Below, in pieces: positions 33,491 to 42,662 of a stretch of 64,000 nt of DNA; the first letter of the stretch is position 1; the number at the start of each line of letters is the position of its first letter. Both the position numbers and the translations under genes were made by a program. This stretch comes from Leptothoe kymatousa TAU-MAC 1615 (GTDB taxonomy: Bacteria; Cyanobacteriota; Cyanobacteriia; Phormidesmidales; Phormidesmidaceae): contig NZ_JADOER010000004.1 of assembly GCF_018739865.1 (NCBI RefSeq), forward strand, positions 1-64,000, read 5' to 3'. The notes beneath the pieces were generated by a model. It saw only the letters and a list, made by a program, of their open reading frames with translations. It did not search any database and had not been told where the DNA came from.

Positions 33491-34042
33491 CTAACACAGC
33501 TGATCTATAAACCGTTGATGTCGTTCTGTTCCGATATTCCGCTGAACTTGAGTCAGGACGGTGGCTAAATCTCCTTTCAAAAGAGCTAGTATAGGGAGAT
33601 CCAATCCAGGAAATACCTTGCTCTGGATGATTCCCTGACCGTCAGGCAACAGGGGCTGATAGTCTCCATTCTCCAATGAAAACCAACTGATTTCATTCTC
33701 GGTCACCTGCCAAATAACATACTCTCTCACCCCGTTACGGCGATAAACTGTTTTCTTCTCATACAGATCATAGGCCGCACTGCTGGCCGCAATTTCAACA
33801 ATCAGTTCCGGTGCACCTTCCACATAGTCATCATCACTAATGCGCGACTGCCCACCGCAGTCTGCATTAATATGCGGTAAAGCATCTGGCTGGGGCTCAT
33901 TATCCAAATCTAGCCGTACAGTCGTATTGTCAGCCACCTCTACGCCTGGAGTAAAGGCCCCATAGGCCGCGAGCCAACCCATAATCGCACCGTGGGGTTT
34001 GCCGTGGCGTCGATATCTCAGAGCTGCGGGGACGTAAACCAC
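33491..34042 (-). pseudogene. 5'-truncated Uma2 family (DUF820) gene
   Basis: Seen: 183 codons from a GTG. The body matches the Uma2/DUF820 restriction-endonuclease-like fold: GVEVADNTTVRLDLDNEPQPD, APELIVEIAASSAAYDL and YRRNGVREYVIWQV, with the D, E and Q residues expected of a PD-(D/E)XK core. Family members begin 40-50 residues earlier, before the usual 'xxEGVVYMP' stretch. Here the frame meets a TAG eight codons upstream of the GTG, and the upstream residues (PGFPKQG) do not resemble the family. AAGGA touches the GTG with no spacing. So the N-terminus seems lost, and the gene is probably inactive or a remnant of a frequently lost cyanobacterial family. Confidence 0.65.
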
Positions 34043-34111
34043 TCCTTGTTTTGGAAAACCAGGCTAATTGCTCAGAACGCTTGCATGGGCCGATTCTAAC
34101 GCCTTGACTTG

Positions 34112-35635
34112 TTATGGCTGCTTTTGTTTATATTGCTCTTCCACCGACTGGCGCACTTCTGTTTGTAGCCTTTCCAAAGCCGAATCGTCCTTAGCATTGT
34201 CCACAATGGTGCGCATCAGGGTTTTAATCCCCTGGGGTCCCCAAGAGCATCCTTGCTCTAAATAAATGCGGGCCGCCTGACCTACCGCATAGGTACCATA
34301 GCCTGCGGCGGCGGCCTGGGCCCCCATGGCCCCGGCATAGGCCGTTAGCCCCGAGGCTCCATCCACCAGGCTCCATAGGGCTGCGCCACTTTTGCCGATG
34401 CCTAAAAGCAAGGTACTGCCGAGCTCGCTTAACACGAGCGTGCCAGAGCTACGGACAATGGCCTGCCACAGCTTGCTGGCTTCGAAGTTGGTCATGGGGA
34501 ATCCGTAGAGCTTAGCCAGGTTGCGAATCATCACCAAGTCGGAGGTGACACCGCCGAGGATGTCGAGCACTGCGACGGGGTTAAGGGCAATGGCCGCGGC
34601 TTTATATTTGGCGAACTGCAAAATAATCTCATCCGCTGCGGCCTGGTTGAGCTCTGTCGTTGCCTGCGCTAGGTCTGTATCTACTCGATTGGCTTGGTGG
34701 AGGGTATTCAGCGCTACTAAGGTGGGGCCTTCTGCCTGAATGAGCTCAATTAACGCCGTTTGCAACGGCTCAATTTCTGACGGTGGGGTTTCCCATTCGG
34801 TCGTGGTGCGACCATCGGGCCATTCGATCCGTACTTGCATAGGCGCGGGGGCGGCCGCTACTAAAATTACATCATCCACCACGGGCAGATCTGTGGCTGG
34901 AATCGGAGAATTCTCTTCGGTTGCCTCTTCTTCGGTTGTCTCTTCTTCTTTTGTTTGTTCTTTGTTTAGCTGGGTCTGGAGTTTTTGTAGGTTGTCGTAA
35001 ACGGCCTGTTTATCTGTGTCGGGGTATAAATCTGTTTTGTTGAAAACCAACAACAACGGTTTTCGAGTTGCGTGTAAGGTTTGCAGGGCCGTATATTCGG
35101 TGCGGGTAATGTCCCCCGCGACGACAAACAAAATTAGGTCTGCTTGCTGGGCCACTTCCTGGGCCACCTGCCCCCGTTCTGCCCCTTCAATTTCATCTAG
35201 GCCAGGGGTGTCGATGAGCTCAATTTTTAGGGTAGCTTGTTCGTCTGTGGAGTCTTGTTCTATAGCAGGTGTCCAGTAAATGGACCGTGGCCACTGGGTA
35301 ACGCCGTTTAGGGGACCTGTTTCTAGAATTTTTTCGCCTACTAGGGCATTGAGCACTGCTGATTTGCCACGGCTGACTAGCCCGAAGACGGCCACCCGCA
35401 ATAGGGTGCTGTCGAGTTTGTTGAGCAATGTGGTCAGTTGATCAATGCCCGATTTTACCGCTGCCTGTCGCCGGAGCTCATCGGCATTTGACCGGGTGAG
35501 CTCCAGTTGAGGAATATAGCGGTCAATGGTCTGGCGTAGGCTTTCGCGGGCTTGTTCAACCAGGGGATATGCGCCAGTGGCGGCACTGGTGGTATCCCCT
35601 GGGGAGACGTCCTGAAGGATGGCTGGGTCTGTCAT
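34112..35635 (-). CDS. Era/dynamin-like GTPase with C-terminal DUF697 membrane domain
   Basis: Seen: 507 residues. An N-terminal helical region (~20-75) precedes a GTPase domain: G1 GLVSRGKSA (85-93), G3 DTPGLDE, G4 NKTDL. Between the G4 region and the end of the domain lies a Glu/Thr-rich insert (EEETTEEEATEEN) of the kind used as a flexible acidic loop. The C-terminal third has DUF697-like hydrophobic helices (LNPVAVLDILGGVTSDLVMIRNLAKLYG, split as NPVAVLDILGG and VTSDLVMIRNLAKLYG). Such cyanobacterial GTPases are membrane-associated and of unknown role. It starts 27 bases after a second GTPase gene, so they are probably one operon. Confidence 0.83.
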   Translation of the reverse strand: MTDPAILQDVSPGDTTSAATGAYPLVEQARESLRQTIDRYIPQLELTRSNADELRRQAAVKSGIDQLTTLLNKLDSTLLRVAVFGLVSRGKSAVLNALVGEKILETGPLNGVTQWPRSIYWTPAIEQDSTDEQATLKIELIDTPGLDEIEGAERGQVAQEVAQQADLILFVVAGDITRTEYTALQTLHATRKPLLLVFNKTDLYPDTDKQAVYDNLQKLQTQLNKEQTKEEETTEEEATEENSPIPATDLPVVDDVILVAAAPAPMQVRIEWPDGRTTTEWETPPSEIEPLQTALIELIQAEGPTLVALNTLHQANRVDTDLAQATTELNQAAADEIILQFAKYKAAAIALNPVAVLDILGGVTSDLVMIRNLAKLYGFPMTNFEASKLWQAIVRSSGTLVLSELGSTLLLGIGKSGAALWSLVDGASGLTAYAGAMGAQAAAAGYGTYAVGQAARIYLEQGCSWGPQGIKTLMRTIVDNAKDDSALERLQTEVRQSVEEQYKQKQP

Positions 35636-35662
35636 GGTGCGAGTAGGGGCGTGACCCGATCT

Positions 35663-37042
35663 CTAGGCACTGGCCGCGGGCAAGTGAGGGATGGCCTGGG
35701 CCACAAAGTCTTTGAGGGCCAATCCCTGGCGTGCTTTTTGGAATAGGGTTTGTAGCCGGTCGCCCAGGCTGGCAAAGTCTAGTTCGGTGGGTTCTAGTAA
35801 ACTTTGCTCTTCGAAATAGTCGATGAGGGTGAGCCCTGCCAATCGGGTGAGATAGGCGGCGCTGATCCCTTGGAGGGCACCCCCAGCGACATAGGTGGTG
35901 ACATGGCCTTTGAGTACGGTACCCAGTGCCTGGGTGGCTAATTCTACTAGGCCAAGCTTGACTGTGAGTTCGGCAATGGTGCCAGCGGCGGCTTTGGCTT
36001 GCTCCATGGAGAATTTTTGGCCGTAAATCGTGCCGAGATCTAATACTAGCTGGCCGGTGATGGCTGCTGTGGCTAGGAGGTCAACGGTGACAATGGGGTT
36101 GGCAAATGCCGTTCCTGCTGCAATCCATTGCATTTGCTCAATTGTGGGCATGGCCTTTTGGCGGCGATACCCATTCAAGCTGTGGGTAATGCTTTGTTGC
36201 AGGGATTGGATCTGCCGTAGGGTCGTGGCCATGACCAGGGGCGCGGGCTCTGCGATGATGCCTTCGAGTTTTTGGTTGAGGGCGGCGACATCGGCGGCCG
36301 GTTGCTCGAAGAATTCGGTGGTTTCTCCTGATTCTGTATGGCGACGTACTTTGATGGGGTTGGGTTGGGCTGCGATCGCAACAATTTCCACATTGCGCAT
36401 GGCCAGCCGTGCTTTAATCCGATCCATCACCACCGCCTTGTCCATGGGGGTGTACTGGTCCTGCTTATTGAGGACCACGAGCACCTGATACCCATCATCA
36501 ATCAAGGTTTCGACCCGGTTGAGTTCCGATGCGGTCATGTCCCCGGTGATCACCATCAGCACTAGGTCGGCGGTGTCACATTGTTCAGTAATGGTTAGGG
36601 AGGGCAACTCAGAGGCTTGCAGGTAGTCCAGCAGCGTGGTTTTGCCCGTGGCTTTATTGCCCGTAATCCCAATGGTTAGGTGGGTGCGCTCCAGGCTATC
36701 GAGCAGCACGTCATGTTCAGTGCGGAAAACTTCTGCCTGGGCAGCGGCCTGGCTATCTTCGGTTAATAGTAAGTCGATTAGTTGGTCAGCTCGGGCCAGG
36801 GCTTTGTCAATGGCCTCGCGCTTCACATCTGTTTGCTGGGGGATAGTAGGCAGACCCATGGTCTGGGTTTGCTGACGGAACCACCAAACGCCTGCTGCTC
36901 CTAAGGCGATGCTGCCCAGCACCAGGGATCCATCCATGGGCATGTGATGGACAATATCGAGCAGCCACAGACTAGCACTTAACCCCAAACCACCGATTAG
37001 AATAGGACGCTTGATTGCGATGTCCATAGTCCCTACATCCAC
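35663..37042 (-). CDS. Membrane GTPase-like protein with DUF697 domain, G3 motif not seen
   Basis: Seen: 459 residues; an alternative ATG lies at 37027. Two N-terminal membrane helices (~12-30, 38-55) are followed by a helical spacer and a P-loop GITGNKATGKTT (125-136). G4 is present as VLNKQD. Between them I see TITEQCDTADLVLMV rather than a DxxG switch II, and the domain is shorter than usual, so hydrolysis may be lost. The C-terminal half has DUF697-type helices (NPIVTVDLLATAAITGQLVLDLG, split as NPIVTVDLLATAAI and TGQLVLDLG). Upstream of, and probably co-transcribed with, the intact GTPase. Inference: the pair may work as active and regulatory partners at a membrane. Confidence 0.8.
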   Translation of the reverse strand: MDVGTMDIAIKRPILIGGLGLSASLWLLDIVHHMPMDGSLVLGSIALGAAGVWWFRQQTQTMGLPTIPQQTDVKREAIDKALARADQLIDLLLTEDSQAAAQAEVFRTEHDVLLDSLERTHLTIGITGNKATGKTTLLDYLQASELPSLTITEQCDTADLVLMVITGDMTASELNRVETLIDDGYQVLVVLNKQDQYTPMDKAVVMDRIKARLAMRNVEIVAIAAQPNPIKVRRHTESGETTEFFEQPAADVAALNQKLEGIIAEPAPLVMATTLRQIQSLQQSITHSLNGYRRQKAMPTIEQMQWIAAGTAFANPIVTVDLLATAAITGQLVLDLGTIYGQKFSMEQAKAAAGTIAELTVKLGLVELATQALGTVLKGHVTTYVAGGALQGISAAYLTRLAGLTLIDYFEEQSLLEPTELDFASLGDRLQTLFQKARQGLALKDFVAQAIPHLPAASA

Positions 37043-37339
37043 GAGTTTCTTTTTCTACATTACCTTTGCTGACCTAGAAGCTAAAACGCTTTGTGCAATC
37101 AGCGAACGGCGGCGAGATGATTTATAAAATCATGCTGCAGCCCAGCAACGCTCTTTTATTTTATAAAGCCCTGGGCAAGTCCCTAGGGGGAAAACCCAAC
37201 AGAATTAACACAACCCTTAAAGATCAGCAAATTGGCGGTGGGGTTTCTACGCCAATGTCTGACGAAGTCGGCGGCTTTGGTTTCTCTACCGCCAGTTAAG
37301 GGTGCTATAACTCAGGTGTCCCCTATTGTTTATGCAGGT

Positions 37340-38221
37340 ATGGCTGCGTCTGTTCTTTGCCACAGTACCCTCCTGGGTCGTTTGATCCTTGATTATGACA
37401 CCACCGATGAGCTGGGACTGGTGGATGGGTTGCTAGTGGATGTCCCTCGGGCCGTGGTGGTGGGTTTGGTGGTGCAGGCACCCCTTTGGCAGCGACAGCG
37501 CCCAAGCTATGGCTGGCACCAGGTGACCAATATTGGTGCGGATAGCATTGTGCTGCAGCGCGGAGAGCCGCCTGCCCAAGCTGAGGGTGGTGCCCAGCAA
37601 CCTATGGCCGGAGCCCAATCCATGGCCGGAGCCCAACCCATGGCCGGAGCCCAATCCATGGTTGGCATAGAAGTGTGGACGGATACGGGCAACTGTGTGG
37701 GCCAGCTTGTGGACTATCGGTTTGATCGCCGGGGGGCCATTGTGCAATATCTATTTGCCCAGCCCGACCAGGCTGGGCTCTATGGTTTATCCCCCGATGC
37801 CATTATTAGTGCCGGTCGCAAGCGGGTGATGGTGTCTGATCAGGCGGTGGAACAGGCCGTCCATTTTGCCGATGCAGCCGTGCCTGTCGATCAGCAAGAT
37901 TGGCAATCCACAGCCCAAACGACGGCGCAGTCTTGGGTTGGCCAGGTGCAGCAGCGGGCCCAGGGGCTGTCGGACTATGCCCAAGAGCGCTGGCTTTCTG
38001 AGGATCAGCTGCAGTCGACGTCCCAGCAGTTTCAGGACCGTACGCAGGAACTGCGATCGCAGCTAAATCAACGGGTGTCTAAGGCGAAAAAACGGCTAGG
38101 CCCCCTGAATCGAGCTTTAGAAAATACCTTAGAGAACACGCTGGACAAATTTAATCAGCCAGGGGAAACTTCGAATATTGATTTGGATTCCTTTGAGGTT
38201 TGGGAAGAGGAGGACGATTGA
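37340..38221 (+). CDS. Protein with two PRC-barrel domains and an amphipathic C-terminus
   Basis: Seen: 293 residues from the ATG at 37340; the frame is open upstream to a GTG at 37232 but the barrel begins right after the ATG. PRC-barrel 1 is at ~10-80 (LLGRLILDYDTTDELGLVDG), and barrel 2 at ~110-170 (GIEVWTDTGNCVGQLVDYRF). They are separated by a short repeat, MAGAQ-S/P, three times. The C-terminal ~110 residues are Gln-rich and helical. PRC barrels in cyanobacteria are found in proteins tied to membranes, photosynthetic complexes or RNA processing; this architecture is uncharacterised. It lies divergent from the GTPase pair, about 300 bases away. Confidence 0.72.
   Translation: MAASVLCHSTLLGRLILDYDTTDELGLVDGLLVDVPRAVVVGLVVQAPLWQRQRPSYGWHQVTNIGADSIVLQRGEPPAQAEGGAQQPMAGAQSMAGAQPMAGAQSMVGIEVWTDTGNCVGQLVDYRFDRRGAIVQYLFAQPDQAGLYGLSPDAIISAGRKRVMVSDQAVEQAVHFADAAVPVDQQDWQSTAQTTAQSWVGQVQQRAQGLSDYAQERWLSEDQLQSTSQQFQDRTQELRSQLNQRVSKAKKRLGPLNRALENTLENTLDKFNQPGETSNIDLDSFEVWEEEDD
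37604..37657 (+). repeat. 18-bp minisatellite within the PRC-barrel gene
   Basis: ATGGCCGGAGCCCA begins at 37604, 37622 and 37640 with an 18-bp period, and a decayed fourth unit starts at 37658. It encodes the MAGAQS/P linker between the two barrels and is likely to vary in copy number between strains. Confidence 0.9.
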
Positions 38222-38297
38222 GCCCCCGCTCATCCCTGTTGTGGGTTCTTTGTTGTGGGTTCTTTGTGGTGCTTTGTAGTATTGGCCTTACGCCACC

Positions 38298-39104
38298 CTA
38301 GGATGATGTTGAAACTATCACTGGGATGGACAAAGCCTGCTGTTGTCGTTGCTTCTGTCTTAACGGCGCTGTAGACACGTCCGAGACCTCTTGATTGAGC
38401 TGGAGTGCCCGATCGTAATCTGCCATCGCCCCTGCATGGTCTTGCATTTTGGTGCGCAGGTCGGCTCGATTGTTATACGCTTCGATAAAGTTTGGATTGA
38501 GTTTGATCGCCTGGTTAAAATTTTCTAGCGCGCGCTCGTACTGGTTCAAATACCCATAGGCAAGCCCACGGTTGTTATAGAGTTCGGCGCATTCGGGGGC
38601 GACGTCCAAGGCCCGATTAAAGTCACGAATGGCTGCTTGGTATTGCCCACACTCTAACCAGCTCAGCCCTCGCCACAGTCGCCCTTGGGGGAAAGAGGGC
38701 TGTAGCTGTAGTGCATAGTCAAAGTCTCGAATAGCGCCGCTGTAGTCCTGGTGCTCAAAGCGTAGCAGCCCCCGGTTGTAATAGCCGGGGATGGATAAAG
38801 GGGCCAGTCGAATGCTGTATTCAAAATCTTCTAAGGCCTCTTCCCCATGGCCGAGTTTGCGATGGGTATTGCCTCGATTGATGTAGGCGTCGCCATAGTC
38901 GGCGTTGATCTTAATGGCCCAGCTAAAGTCCTTTAGGGCGTTTTCATAGCTGCTGATACCAAAGTGGGCACACCCGCGATTGTAGTAGGCTTTGGCGTAG
39001 TCCGGTTGATGCTCAATGACCTGGGCAAAAATTGCGATCGCCCCCACGCAGTTTCCTTGCCTTGCTAATGCAACACCTTGGTTTAAGAACTTTTTCGCAG
39101 TCAT
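38298..39104 (-). CDS. Tetratricopeptide repeat protein
   Basis: Seen: 268 residues from the ATG at 39104, with AGGG nine bases upstream; a GTG at 39137 gives eleven extra residues. About seven 34-residue TPR units run the full length, with the canonical pattern (AKAYYNRGCAHFGISSYENAL, split as AKAYYNRGCAHFG and ISSYENAL; AYINRGNTHRKLGHGEEAL; ELYNNRGLAYGYLNQYERAL). No signal peptide or other domain is seen. TPR arrays serve as protein-binding scaffolds; the partner is unknown. It is separated from the exopolysaccharide operon by a terminator hairpin. Confidence 0.85.
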   Translation of the reverse strand: MTAKKFLNQGVALARQGNCVGAIAIFAQVIEHQPDYAKAYYNRGCAHFGISSYENALKDFSWAIKINADYGDAYINRGNTHRKLGHGEEALEDFEYSIRLAPLSIPGYYNRGLLRFEHQDYSGAIRDFDYALQLQPSFPQGRLWRGLSWLECGQYQAAIRDFNRALDVAPECAELYNNRGLAYGYLNQYERALENFNQAIKLNPNFIEAYNNRADLRTKMQDHAGAMADYDRALQLNQEVSDVSTAPLRQKQRQQQALSIPVIVSTSS

Positions 39105-39239
39105 AGCGCTTTGCCCTATCAACATCAGCTCTATCACCTAAAGCCTGATGAAGCAAGTTCAGGTGTTACTAATAAGACCAGACATAAAACCCACAGAGTA
39201 AGTTTCGTCCCTAGCCCATCAAGAAACTTATTCCTATGG

Positions 39240-39299
39240 AAAAGGCATACATCAGGCAAATACTTCCCTTAGCAGGATGTTTGCTCACAATGTATGCCT
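39240..39299 (-). terminator. Terminator at the end of the exopolysaccharide operon
   Basis: Inverted repeat AGGCATACAT (39243-39252) / ATGTATGCCT (39290-39299), with an inner GCAAA/TTTGC stem. On the minus strand it is followed by TTTT. It lies about 45 bases past the stop of the last glycosyltransferase gene. Confidence 0.65.
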
Positions 39300-39342
39300 A
39301 TATAAAATTAAAATTAAGCAATTTCTAAATTACGATTCAAAC

Positions 39343-40404
39343 TTAAGATGCGACAGCATTAATCAAAACTTCCTTGTCTTGATCAGTCACATCGTCCAAA
39401 ATTCTCTCCAGTTCCTTCGCCGCCGCCGCCTCTGTGAAATGTTTCTCAGCATAGGCCTTGGCATTACGACCTAGACGGTTGCGCAGCTCATCATCATTCC
39501 AGAGGAGTGTAATGGCTTCTTTCAAGCTGTCTACACAGCCAGGCTTAACCAACCAGCCAGTCTCACCATGCTTAATGTAGTCACCCATGCGATAACAATC
39601 GCTGACAATGATCGGCCGCCCCATGTGCATAGCCTCAATCACCGTTACATGACCTGCCGCTGTGACGTCTGCCTTGGATTGCAACGCAATAACATTAAGC
39701 CGACCTTCCTGGGCAATTTGGTGGCAATCGGCTCGGGATATGCCAAACGGCGTTTGGACATTGCTAGGAATATCAATTCCTGCTAGTGCTGACTTTCCAG
39801 ACGCTACCGTCGTAGGAATGTCTAAATCCTTAACAGCTTCGAAAAAACAGGGAAAATCACGATGGGCCGAACCGAGGGAGGCAATAAAGGGCGCATCGGT
39901 ATTCTCTTCATAATCTCCCTCAATGCCCGCACAGGGAAAGGGCACAAATTCAAAGCGCTCTTTGGGTAGACCTAGCCAATCGCTATAAATATCGATCTCT
40001 TGTCGGCTATGAACAATAAAGCGATCAATACGACTTAAGCTAAGTTGAGATAGTCGCCGTCGCAAAGGTCCAACCTTGTAGTTCCCAATGTTAAAGGTCC
40101 AGGCGACGACGGGCTTTCTAGAACCAGTTAATAGCTTTTGTAGACCAATAACCGTTGGGAGTTGAGGGAATAGCGTAATGACACCTTTCGCCTCGCTATT
40201 GAGGGCTGCGGCCGCATGCTTCCAGTGAATTAACCATTGAGGCAACGTTGTAAACTTAACGTCTCTATCATGCCAATTGGTAATGGGCTTGGACCGCATC
40301 ATCAACTGGAAATCATATTTTTCCGGTGATACGAAACGACTTAACCAAATATGCTTCTCGATATGCTCTTGTCTAAAATACGCAGCAATAACAGCCCACT
40401 TCAT
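39343..40404 (-). CDS. GT4-type glycosyltransferase, last gene of the exopolysaccharide operon
   Basis: Seen: 353 residues of GT-B fold. The C-terminal nucleotide-sugar site has VIEAMHMGRPIIVSDCYRMG with the E(x7)G/E pattern of family GT4 and HGETGWLVKPG. The N-terminal half holds VVAWTFNIGNYK and RFIVHSRQEIDIYSDWLGLP, as in retaining transferases. No membrane segment was seen. Donor and acceptor are unknown. It is the furthest downstream gene of the cluster; a hairpin terminator follows. Inferred to add a sugar to the lipid-linked repeat unit. Confidence 0.83.
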   Translation of the reverse strand: MKWAVIAAYFRQEHIEKHIWLSRFVSPEKYDFQLMMRSKPITNWHDRDVKFTTLPQWLIHWKHAAAALNSEAKGVITLFPQLPTVIGLQKLLTGSRKPVVAWTFNIGNYKVGPLRRRLSQLSLSRIDRFIVHSRQEIDIYSDWLGLPKERFEFVPFPCAGIEGDYEENTDAPFIASLGSAHRDFPCFFEAVKDLDIPTTVASGKSALAGIDIPSNVQTPFGISRADCHQIAQEGRLNVIALQSKADVTAAGHVTVIEAMHMGRPIIVSDCYRMGDYIKHGETGWLVKPGCVDSLKEAITLLWNDDELRNRLGRNAKAYAEKHFTEAAAAKELERILDDVTDQDKEVLINAVAS

Positions 40405-40523
40405 TACTAAATTCCTCAGTGATTACTCTATATAAACAATGCGAAACTGCGTTTTACGAGCAGGATTAAAGAATTTAACTTAGCGATATTCTCATTGGTT
40501 AAGCGACTTCGTTAAGCTATACC

Positions 40524-41273
40524 TTAAATTGTATAACTAAACCTTTCCATATCCTCTTTGTATTTGACCTCTAAAAAGTTCAAATCATCCAAGCTAAAGT
40601 ACTTTTTCCAATCTTTATACTTGCGCTTGGACTTATTGGCATGGGGCAATGTCACCGATAAACCAATCTTGTTACAAACGTGATCCCAGTCAGCGTTAAT
40701 ATCTTCTAAGCGACCCACATAATCCACGAGCAACTCTTTCCCATCTTCATCAGCGAGCTGATGAAATTGAGACATCGTTCCATAGGACTGCCAACACTTT
40801 TCCGAATGTATGAATTCAGACACTGAACCACTGTTCAGACAGGCAACAATCCCAGGCCACCTAAACGCGTCGTAAAGCTTAGGTAGTTTGGTTAATGGTT
40901 CAGGAATAGAACTTACCTGATCCATCGTATACATCATCTTAATCGCCGCTCCCCTAGGCCCACCCAGGTAGTACGTTTTGAGGTACTCGTAAAATGAGAC
41001 CATGCGATCAATGGGATGCCGCACTATGGAGAACGTAAAATAATTGTCCCAAACCTCATCCCCCATTAAACTCTTAATTTCGGCAGCAGAAGAGTGTTTA
41101 TATATACCAAATTTCTTTTCGTATACCTTTTGTATCTTCTCGCCGTACTTAGTGCTTCCTAAAACAATATCGTTCCACTGCGTTTCTTGGTCTAAAGCAC
41201 GCTCGATACTGGTGCCACCACATTTATGTAGATGGACAAATACAAACTTCTTGCTATTTGAAATAAAGGTCAT
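40524..41273 (-). CDS. Carbohydrate sulfotransferase (Sulfotransfer_2-like)
   Basis: Seen: 249 residues. The 5'-phosphosulfate loop FVHLHKCGGTSIERAL near the N-terminus and the 3'-phosphate site FSIVRHPIDRMVSFYEYL mark a PAPS-dependent sulfotransferase. The rest (SQFHQLAD, VDYVGRLEDINADWDHV) fits the PF03567/PF13469 class that sulfates glycans. No signal peptide or membrane segment, so it would act in the cytosol on lipid-linked intermediates. It sits inside the Wzx/Wzy operon between two glycosyltransferases, which argues that the exported polymer is sulfated. Confidence 0.85.
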   Translation of the reverse strand: MTFISNSKKFVFVHLHKCGGTSIERALDQETQWNDIVLGSTKYGEKIQKVYEKKFGIYKHSSAAEIKSLMGDEVWDNYFTFSIVRHPIDRMVSFYEYLKTYYLGGPRGAAIKMMYTMDQVSSIPEPLTKLPKLYDAFRWPGIVACLNSGSVSEFIHSEKCWQSYGTMSQFHQLADEDGKELLVDYVGRLEDINADWDHVCNKIGLSVTLPHANKSKRKYKDWKKYFSLDDLNFLEVKYKEDMERFSYTI

Positions 41274-41377
41274 TCTGAGAACCTAGTTAAAATATTGACT
41301 TTACACATACTACATATTTGCCAATTGCCTGCCCACATCCATGTGCTGAGCGATAGAAGTCTGATGTACTTCAGTGC

Positions 41378-42376
41378 TTAGAATCCTTTAGCGAGATTCA
41401 TAGCAGCCTGCTCGAGCTGAATATATAGCTTGATGGGGACTAAATAGAGGAAGTAAGCCGCGCCCATGGTTACTAGCGTTTTAATCGGTTCTTCGACCAG
41501 GATTCTAAGATCGCTTGCCAGGGCTCTATGCAACATCTTCACAGCTAAAGTGCCATCTCTCATGCTGACCGCTCTTCTAGCGATGTATCGCTGGAAGTAA
41601 GCCTTTGCGAGGCTAACAACATCGGAAAAAATTTCTGGATAAGCGCTGTTATACTTATCAATAATCTTTTCTAAGTATTCATACTGCATCAGCACGCTGG
41701 CTGATAGACCACCAGGATTGACCCGGTATAGGGTGAGTAGTTCAGGAATGCCCTCACAGCCCCACTTGGTCTCTACAGCTATGCGCAGCCAACATTCAAC
41801 ATCTTCGGCGCGCTTAAAGCTTTCATCGAAATAAAAGGTTTCTTCGGTGCCGTAGAGGTTGGCTTTGAATTCAATATCTTTGAAGACTTCCCGCTTAAAC
41901 ACTGGTGTGGAACCATTGCCAATCGGATTCCGGCGCAGGATATAAGGAGGCGTAATATCTTTGATCTTGGTGGGAATTTGTTTTAAGCCAGTTGACTTAT
42001 CATGTTCATCAATCAACTCAGAATAGCTAAAGCTAATGCCAATTTCTGGCGAAGATTCTAGATGCGCAACGTGTTTCTCGATTTTATCTTTAGTCCAGAG
42101 ATCGTCCGCATCAATTAGGGCGATGTAATCACCGATGGAATTACGGATGCCCGTATTGCGTGCTCCTGCTAATCCCCTATTAGCCTGTTGAATAATTTTG
42201 ATTCTTGGATCATCAAACCCTCGGCAGACATCAATGCTGCGATCAGGTGATCCATCATCAACAATAATGATTTCGAGTTCTTTATAGGTTTGCCCCAAAA
42301 CCGAATGTATTGTTTTTCCTACAAAATCCTCGGCCTTATAGACCGGGATTACGACAGACACCAACTTTCTTTTCAT
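41378..42376 (-). CDS. GT2-type glycosyltransferase
   Basis: Seen: 332 residues. Standard GT-A inverting fold: VSVVIPVYKAEDFVGKTI, IIIVDDGSPDRS, GLAGARNTGIRNS and LIDADDLW (the DxD metal site). The C-terminal region has a hydrophobic stretch (TMGAAYFLYLVPIKLYIQL) that may touch the membrane. It resembles the GT2 gene at 44093, and they probably add successive sugars of the repeat unit. Substrate unknown. Confidence 0.88.
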   Translation of the reverse strand: MKRKLVSVVIPVYKAEDFVGKTIHSVLGQTYKELEIIIVDDGSPDRSIDVCRGFDDPRIKIIQQANRGLAGARNTGIRNSIGDYIALIDADDLWTKDKIEKHVAHLESSPEIGISFSYSELIDEHDKSTGLKQIPTKIKDITPPYILRRNPIGNGSTPVFKREVFKDIEFKANLYGTEETFYFDESFKRAEDVECWLRIAVETKWGCEGIPELLTLYRVNPGGLSASVLMQYEYLEKIIDKYNSAYPEIFSDVVSLAKAYFQRYIARRAVSMRDGTLAVKMLHRALASDLRILVEEPIKTLVTMGAAYFLYLVPIKLYIQLEQAAMNLAKGF

Positions 42377-42662
42377 TAAAAGTCTCCCACGTTTGACGAG
42401 GCAGTTATCTAGACAATGTATACATTTGAAGACGGTAGTTTCAGATGAAAGCCCACCACTTAAAGATGAACTTTCATACTAATTTTTTACTATTTCTTAG
42501 TAGATTAAGTTTGTTTTACATCCTACCTTGAATTAAGTTCGTATATTCAGCTCATTAAGTTCCCCATTTTTGAGAAATCAATCCTTGGGAAAACAGAATA
42601 TAAGAAAAGGTTATATCGCATTCCTTTAGAAAACTCTGGCTAGGTAAAAAATGGCACCATCA

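Noticed and set aside
37093..37299. 68-codon plus-strand frame before the PRC-barrel gene
   Set aside because: It lies in the divergent promoter region, overlaps a second open frame, and resembles nothing known.
39199..39230. TAAGTTTC/GAAACTTA inverted repeat as a second terminator
   Set aside because: Only 8 bp with a 16-base loop and no T run; the hairpin at 39240-39299 explains the operon end better.
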